Assembly (NCBI GenBank): GCA_030491005.1
Contig: JAKZMJ010000002.1
Span: 124,001-188,000 of the forward strand
Reading direction: 5' to 3'
Origin: Sulfurospirillum sp.
GTDB taxonomy: Bacteria; Campylobacterota; Campylobacteria; Campylobacterales; Arcobacteraceae
DNA: 64,000 nucleotides
Shown: piece after piece, positions 60,292-64,000 of the stretch
Numbering within the stretch: the stretch's first letter is position 1
Layout of the letters: each line of letters opens with the position of its first letter
Notes under the pieces: model-generated
What the model was told of the DNA's origin: nothing
The model's database searches: none
The model's input: the letters and a program-made list of their open reading frames with translations, nothing else
Position numbers and translations under genes: made by a program

Positions 60292-62502
60292 ATGCAAACA
60301 TTTAATAATATAGAAGAATTAGCTTTAGCACACTCTTTAAGTATAGAAGAGTTGGATAATATTAAAAAAATATTAAAAAGAGATCCCAATTATCTTGAAA
60401 TAGGAATTTTCTCAGCTATGTGGAGTGAGCATTGTTCATATAAATCTAGTAAAAAATACTTAAATGCTTTTCCTACAACTGCCCCTTGGGTTATTCAAGG
60501 TCCTGGTGAAAATGCTGGAGTTATTGATATAGGTGATGGATATGCAGCTGTTTTTAAAATGGAATCGCATAATCATCCATCTTTTATAGAACCTTATCAA
60601 GGAGCAGCTACTGGTGTTGGTGGTATTTTAAGAGATGTTTTTACTATGGGGGCACGTCCTATTGCAAATATGAACTCAATTAGATTTGCAAGTATACAAG
60701 GAAATAGCCAAACTGCACAAAAACATAGGTATTTATTAAAAGGTGTAGTATCTGGTATTGGTGGATATGGTAACTGTATGGGAGTTCCAACTATTGGAGG
60801 AGAAACCACTTTTGAGGAATGTTATGCTGGAAATAATCTTGTAAATGCTTTCACGCTTGGAATTGCTAAAAAAGATGAGATATTTTTAGGCTTAGCTGAG
60901 GGTATTGGAAATCCTGTTATGTATGTAGGAAGTAAAACAGGTCGTGATGGTTTAGGTGGTGCTGTTATGAGTTCTGCTTCTTTTACGCAAGATAGTGAAA
61001 GTAAACGCCCAACCGTTCAAGTAGGAGACCCTTTTACTGAAAAACTTTTACTTGAAGCTTGTTTAGAACTATTTAAACATGATTATATTATAGGTATTCA
61101 AGATATGGGAGCAGCAGGGCTAACATCTTCTTCTTTTGAAATGGCAGGGCGAAGTGGTTCTGGTATGAGAATGGATTTAGATAAAGTTCCATCAAGAGAA
61201 GAGGGTATGACTCCTTATGATTTTATGTTAAGTGAATCACAAGAGCGTATGCTAATTTGTGCTAAAAAAGGCTGTGAAGATAAAATCATAGAGATTTTTG
61301 AAAAATGGGAATTAGATGTGGCAGTTATTGGCGAAGTTACAAATACTGGAAATATGGAATTATTCTGGAACAATGAATTATGTGCCAATATTCCAATTCA
61401 GCCTTTAAGTGAACAAGCTCCCATTTTAGATAGACCCGTTAAAAAACCTGCATATTTAGATGAAATTAAAAATTTTGTAATGGATAAAGAATTTTCTAAT
61501 CAAATAGTTTTTGATAAATTATTTTGCGATATTGAAGTTGTAGATAAATCGTGGATTTATAATCAATATGATTCAACAGTACAAACAAATACTATAAAAG
61601 GTCCTGGAACTCTTGATGCTTCAAGTGTTAGAATTAAGGAAACAGGAAAAGCCTTATCTATGAGTGCTGATTGTAATACTAGATTTTGTTATATAAACCC
61701 TGAACTAGGAGCAGCAGCTGCTGTTATGGAAAGTGGTAGAAATGTTGCTATGAGTGGAGCAGTTCCAAAGGCAATAACTGATTGTCTTAATTTTGGAAAT
61801 CCAGAAAAAGAAGAAGTTATGTGGCAATTTGCTTCTTCTTGTGAAGGAATAAAACAAGCTTGTAAAGCTTTAAATACTCCTGTAGTTAGTGGAAATGTAT
61901 CTTTATATAATGAAACAAATAAAATAGGAATATTCCCTACTCCATCAATTGTAACAGTAGGAGTTAATGAAGATGCAAATAAAATCTTACCCTCATATTT
62001 ACAAGAAGATGATAATATTTTATATCTCTTAGGAGAAACTAAAGAAGAATTTGGTGGCTCATTATATATGAAAAAAATGTACGATACCATCTCTGGAGTT
62101 CATCCTGAAGTAGATTTTACTAAAGAATTACAACTATGGAATACAGTAATAAAAGCAAATGAATTAAACCTTTTAAAGTCTGCTAAAGATGTTAATGTAG
62201 GTGGTATCGCTATTGCTTTAGCAAAAATGGCAGTTAAGGGAAATAAAGGTTTAGAAGCTAATATTTCTTTAGAAAACTCAAATGAGATTTTTTCTGAAAC
62301 TTTAAGTAGAGCTATTGTCGAAGTAGATAAAAACAAGTGCCAAGAATTTTCTAATTTTATGGAAAAAAGAGAAATTATTTGTGTTAAAATTGGATATGTA
62401 AGTGGAGATAAAGTCATTATAAATGATATTTATAAAAACTTGAATAGCTTAAAAGATATTTATTTTAATACTTTTCAAACTATTATTGAACAAGATTTAT
62501 AA
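60292..62502 (+). CDS. purL: Phosphoribosylformylglycinamidine synthase, PurL subunit
   Basis: 736 residues, the short form that works with PurS and PurQ. IFSAMWSEHCSYKSSKKYL, GPGENAGVIDIGDGYAAVFKMESHNHPS and GIQDMGAAGLTSSSFEMAG are the expected active-site and ATP motifs. Converts FGAR to FGAM in purine synthesis. Confidence 0.97.
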   Translation: MQTFNNIEELALAHSLSIEELDNIKKILKRDPNYLEIGIFSAMWSEHCSYKSSKKYLNAFPTTAPWVIQGPGENAGVIDIGDGYAAVFKMESHNHPSFIEPYQGAATGVGGILRDVFTMGARPIANMNSIRFASIQGNSQTAQKHRYLLKGVVSGIGGYGNCMGVPTIGGETTFEECYAGNNLVNAFTLGIAKKDEIFLGLAEGIGNPVMYVGSKTGRDGLGGAVMSSASFTQDSESKRPTVQVGDPFTEKLLLEACLELFKHDYIIGIQDMGAAGLTSSSFEMAGRSGSGMRMDLDKVPSREEGMTPYDFMLSESQERMLICAKKGCEDKIIEIFEKWELDVAVIGEVTNTGNMELFWNNELCANIPIQPLSEQAPILDRPVKKPAYLDEIKNFVMDKEFSNQIVFDKLFCDIEVVDKSWIYNQYDSTVQTNTIKGPGTLDASSVRIKETGKALSMSADCNTRFCYINPELGAAAAVMESGRNVAMSGAVPKAITDCLNFGNPEKEEVMWQFASSCEGIKQACKALNTPVVSGNVSLYNETNKIGIFPTPSIVTVGVNEDANKILPSYLQEDDNILYLLGETKEEFGGSLYMKKMYDTISGVHPEVDFTKELQLWNTVIKANELNLLKSAKDVNVGGIAIALAKMAVKGNKGLEANISLENSNEIFSETLSRAIVEVDKNKCQEFSNFMEKREIICVKIGYVSGDKVIINDIYKNLNSLKDIYFNTFQTIIEQDL

Positions 62503-62765
62503 ATAAATCCTATTGTTCTAATGTTCTAAACATTCCAACATATTATATACTTCTTGTATATAAATAATTTTTTTCAGGTCTAGCTCTTCTATATCATTCT
62601 ATTACATTTTATTCCTAAAAATAGCTAGGCATAATTTATACTTTTTTTTATATCTCTCTTGATTTTTAATACATTAAATGAATATATGATTTAAGTTACT
62701 TTTAATTAAAAAACAAATACAATCTTTTATATATAAAATTTTATTTTATATAAGAAAGGGTATAT

Positions 62766-63761
62766 ATGTTAAATGATCAGCAGTCTATATTAAATTTTAA
62801 TTTAGCTTGTGGTACTGCATCATTTGGAAATTTGTATAAGAGTATGAATTCAAAAGAAGTTTTTGATACCTTAAACAATGTTTGGGACTTAGGATATAGA
62901 TATTTTGATACAGCACCTTTTTATGGTTTTGGATTAAGTGAAAGAAGATTAGGAGATTTTTTAAGAAATAAACAATCTTCAGAATATGTACTTTCTACTA
63001 AAGTTGGAAGAATTCTTAATCCTGATGGTTCATATCATAAGGATAGGGATTTTTATAAAAATGCTTTACCTTTTAAACCTGAATATGATTATTCTTATGA
63101 TGGAATAATGAAATCTTTCGATCATAGTCTTCAACGCTTAGGTTTAGAAAAAATTGATATATTATATATGCATGATTTAGGTAAAGTAACACATTCTTCA
63201 AATCATAAAAAACATATGAAAATAGCAATGAATGGTGGATATAAAGCTTTAGAAAAATTGAAATCATTAAAATTAATCAAAGGTTTTGGTCTTGGTGTTA
63301 ATGAATATGAAGTATGTGAAGAAGCACTTGAATATGGTGACTGGGATTACTTTTTACTAGCTGGAAGATATACTCTTTTAGAACAAAATGCAGTAAAAAC
63401 ATTTATCCCTAAATGTATAAAAAGAAAATCAAAAATCATTTTAGGAGGTATATTTAATTCTGGTATATTAGCTACAGGTTCACAAGATGGTGCGAAATAT
63501 AATTATAAAACTGCACCAGAAGAAATAGTGATAAAAGTAAAAAGAATAGAAGATATATGTTTGAAATTTGATGTAAAACTATCACAAGCTGCTTTGCAGT
63601 TTCCATTTTTAAAAAAGAATATAGATTCTATATTAATAGGAAGTTCAAATTTAAAACATTATAAGTCAGCATTTTTTGATTTAAAAGCCAAAATACCAAA
63701 AGAGTTTTGGCAAGAGTTACTTAATCAAAATCTTATTTTAGAAGAATGCGTAGATTTTTAA
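62766..63761 (+). CDS. Aldo/keto reductase family protein
   Basis: 331 residues. GYRYFDTAPFYGFGLSERRLGDFLR contains the catalytic Asp and Tyr; VLSTKVGRIL contains the Lys; LEKIDILYMHDLG the His. This arrangement is close to D-threo-aldose (fucose) dehydrogenases. The next gene encodes a sugar-type ABC binding protein, so a sugar-use cluster may follow. Confidence 0.88.
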   Translation: MLNDQQSILNFNLACGTASFGNLYKSMNSKEVFDTLNNVWDLGYRYFDTAPFYGFGLSERRLGDFLRNKQSSEYVLSTKVGRILNPDGSYHKDRDFYKNALPFKPEYDYSYDGIMKSFDHSLQRLGLEKIDILYMHDLGKVTHSSNHKKHMKIAMNGGYKALEKLKSLKLIKGFGLGVNEYEVCEEALEYGDWDYFLLAGRYTLLEQNAVKTFIPKCIKRKSKIILGGIFNSGILATGSQDGAKYNYKTAPEEIVIKVKRIEDICLKFDVKLSQAALQFPFLKKNIDSILIGSSNLKHYKSAFFDLKAKIPKEFWQELLNQNLILEECVDF

Positions 63762-63781
63762 AAAATTAATAAGGAGATAAA

Positions 63782-64000
63782 ATGAGTATAAAAAGAATAA
63801 GCAAAATGGGATTAGCAGCAGCCGTACTTTTACCAAGTATTGTGCTTGCTTCAAACTTTGATGGTGTTACAATTGAAGCAAAATTTATTGGAGGGCAACA
63901 ATATGAAAGATTGTACTCTAAAATAAAAGATTGGGAAAAGCAAACAGGTGCTAAAGTTAAAATCATTTCAAAAAAAAGTCATTTTGAACTTGATAAAGAA
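63782..64000 (+). CDS. Sugar ABC transporter substrate-binding protein (start only)
   Basis: The first 73 residues before the window ends. Signal peptide MSIKRISKMGLAAAVLLPSIVLA, then FDGVTIEAKFIGGQQYERLYSKIKDWEKQTGAKV, typical of extracellular solute-binding family 1. Ribosome site AAGGAG seven bases before ATG. Confidence 0.75.
   Translation, partial: MSIKRISKMGLAAAVLLPSIVLASNFDGVTIEAKFIGGQQYERLYSKIKDWEKQTGAKVKIISKKSHFELDKE

Overview
The window is low-GC and mostly reads as a Campylobacterota chromosome, probably Arcobacteraceae. The evidence is a napAGHBF order, a short-type PurL, an NFACT/RqcH-type protein, a P-II/Amt pair and abundant IS elements. About 38 kb is ordinary chromosome: a purA/hisZ/carA cluster, ligA, a signalling phosphatase, glnB-amt, the nap operon, uup-like, purL and an aldo/keto reductase. 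The other roughly 26 kb is accessory and heavily disturbed.

Region 1 (1-6139) is the most unusual part. Once the insertion sequences are removed, two convergent genes remain whose frames contain about 30 in-frame TGA codons but no internal TAA or TAG. One encodes a type IV pilin-like head followed by a FecR domain. In it, TGA falls exactly on the conserved glycines of the FecR motif (R-G-T-x-F-G-V and L-K-G-S). This is genetic code 25 (UGA = Gly), known from Absconditabacteria (SR1) and Gracilibacteria, so a piece of candidate-phyla DNA sits beside Campylobacterota DNA. An IS481 element (6-bp duplication) and an IS630 element (TA duplication) lie inside the recoded DNA. Near-identical copies of both lie 12-16 kb away in the standard-code part.

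Region 2 (6188-11213) is a tandem array of five nearly identical Rpn/PD-(D/E)XK nuclease-family genes. They differ almost only in a 12-bp coding minisatellite (Gly-Ile-Glu-Gln) present 8, 9, 4, 11 and about 0 times. A tRNA-like sequence on the left and a deleted relative of it on the right bracket the array.

Region 3 (11430-19877) is a decaying zone: a U32-peptidase-like gene pair broken by a nonsense codon and an IS481-associated deletion, then a LysE-family gene disrupted by IS3, which contains IS630, which contains an IS5-family element. It ends in a truncated thiE-like fragment and leftover IS ends.

Region 4 (19878-33357) is housekeeping: aminotransferase-hisZ-purA-DUF507-carA in one direction, the NFACT pair opposite, ligA, a thioesterase, an XRE regulator, and a two-gene signalling unit whose second product fuses HAMP-PAS-SpoIIE phosphatase to a SiaB-like kinase.

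Region 5 (33374-43324) looks like the remains of a chromosomal integron. There is an integron-type integrase pseudogene with two nonsense codons, a divergent cassette-like gene fragment, a BsuBI/PstI-type restriction-modification pair, several ISs, and a lipoprotein gene whose stop lies 7 bp from an attC-like site.

Region 6 (43344-64000) holds glnB-amt, a Fis-type regulator, napAGHBF with a well-placed FNR-type site, then a defence-type insertion (NdpA-like protein, membrane protein, NgoPII-type R-M pair). It finishes with an ABC-F protein, a YqeY-like protein, a diguanylate cyclase, purL, an aldo/keto reductase and the start of a sugar-binding protein. All calls come from reading the sequence by eye; no database search was run.
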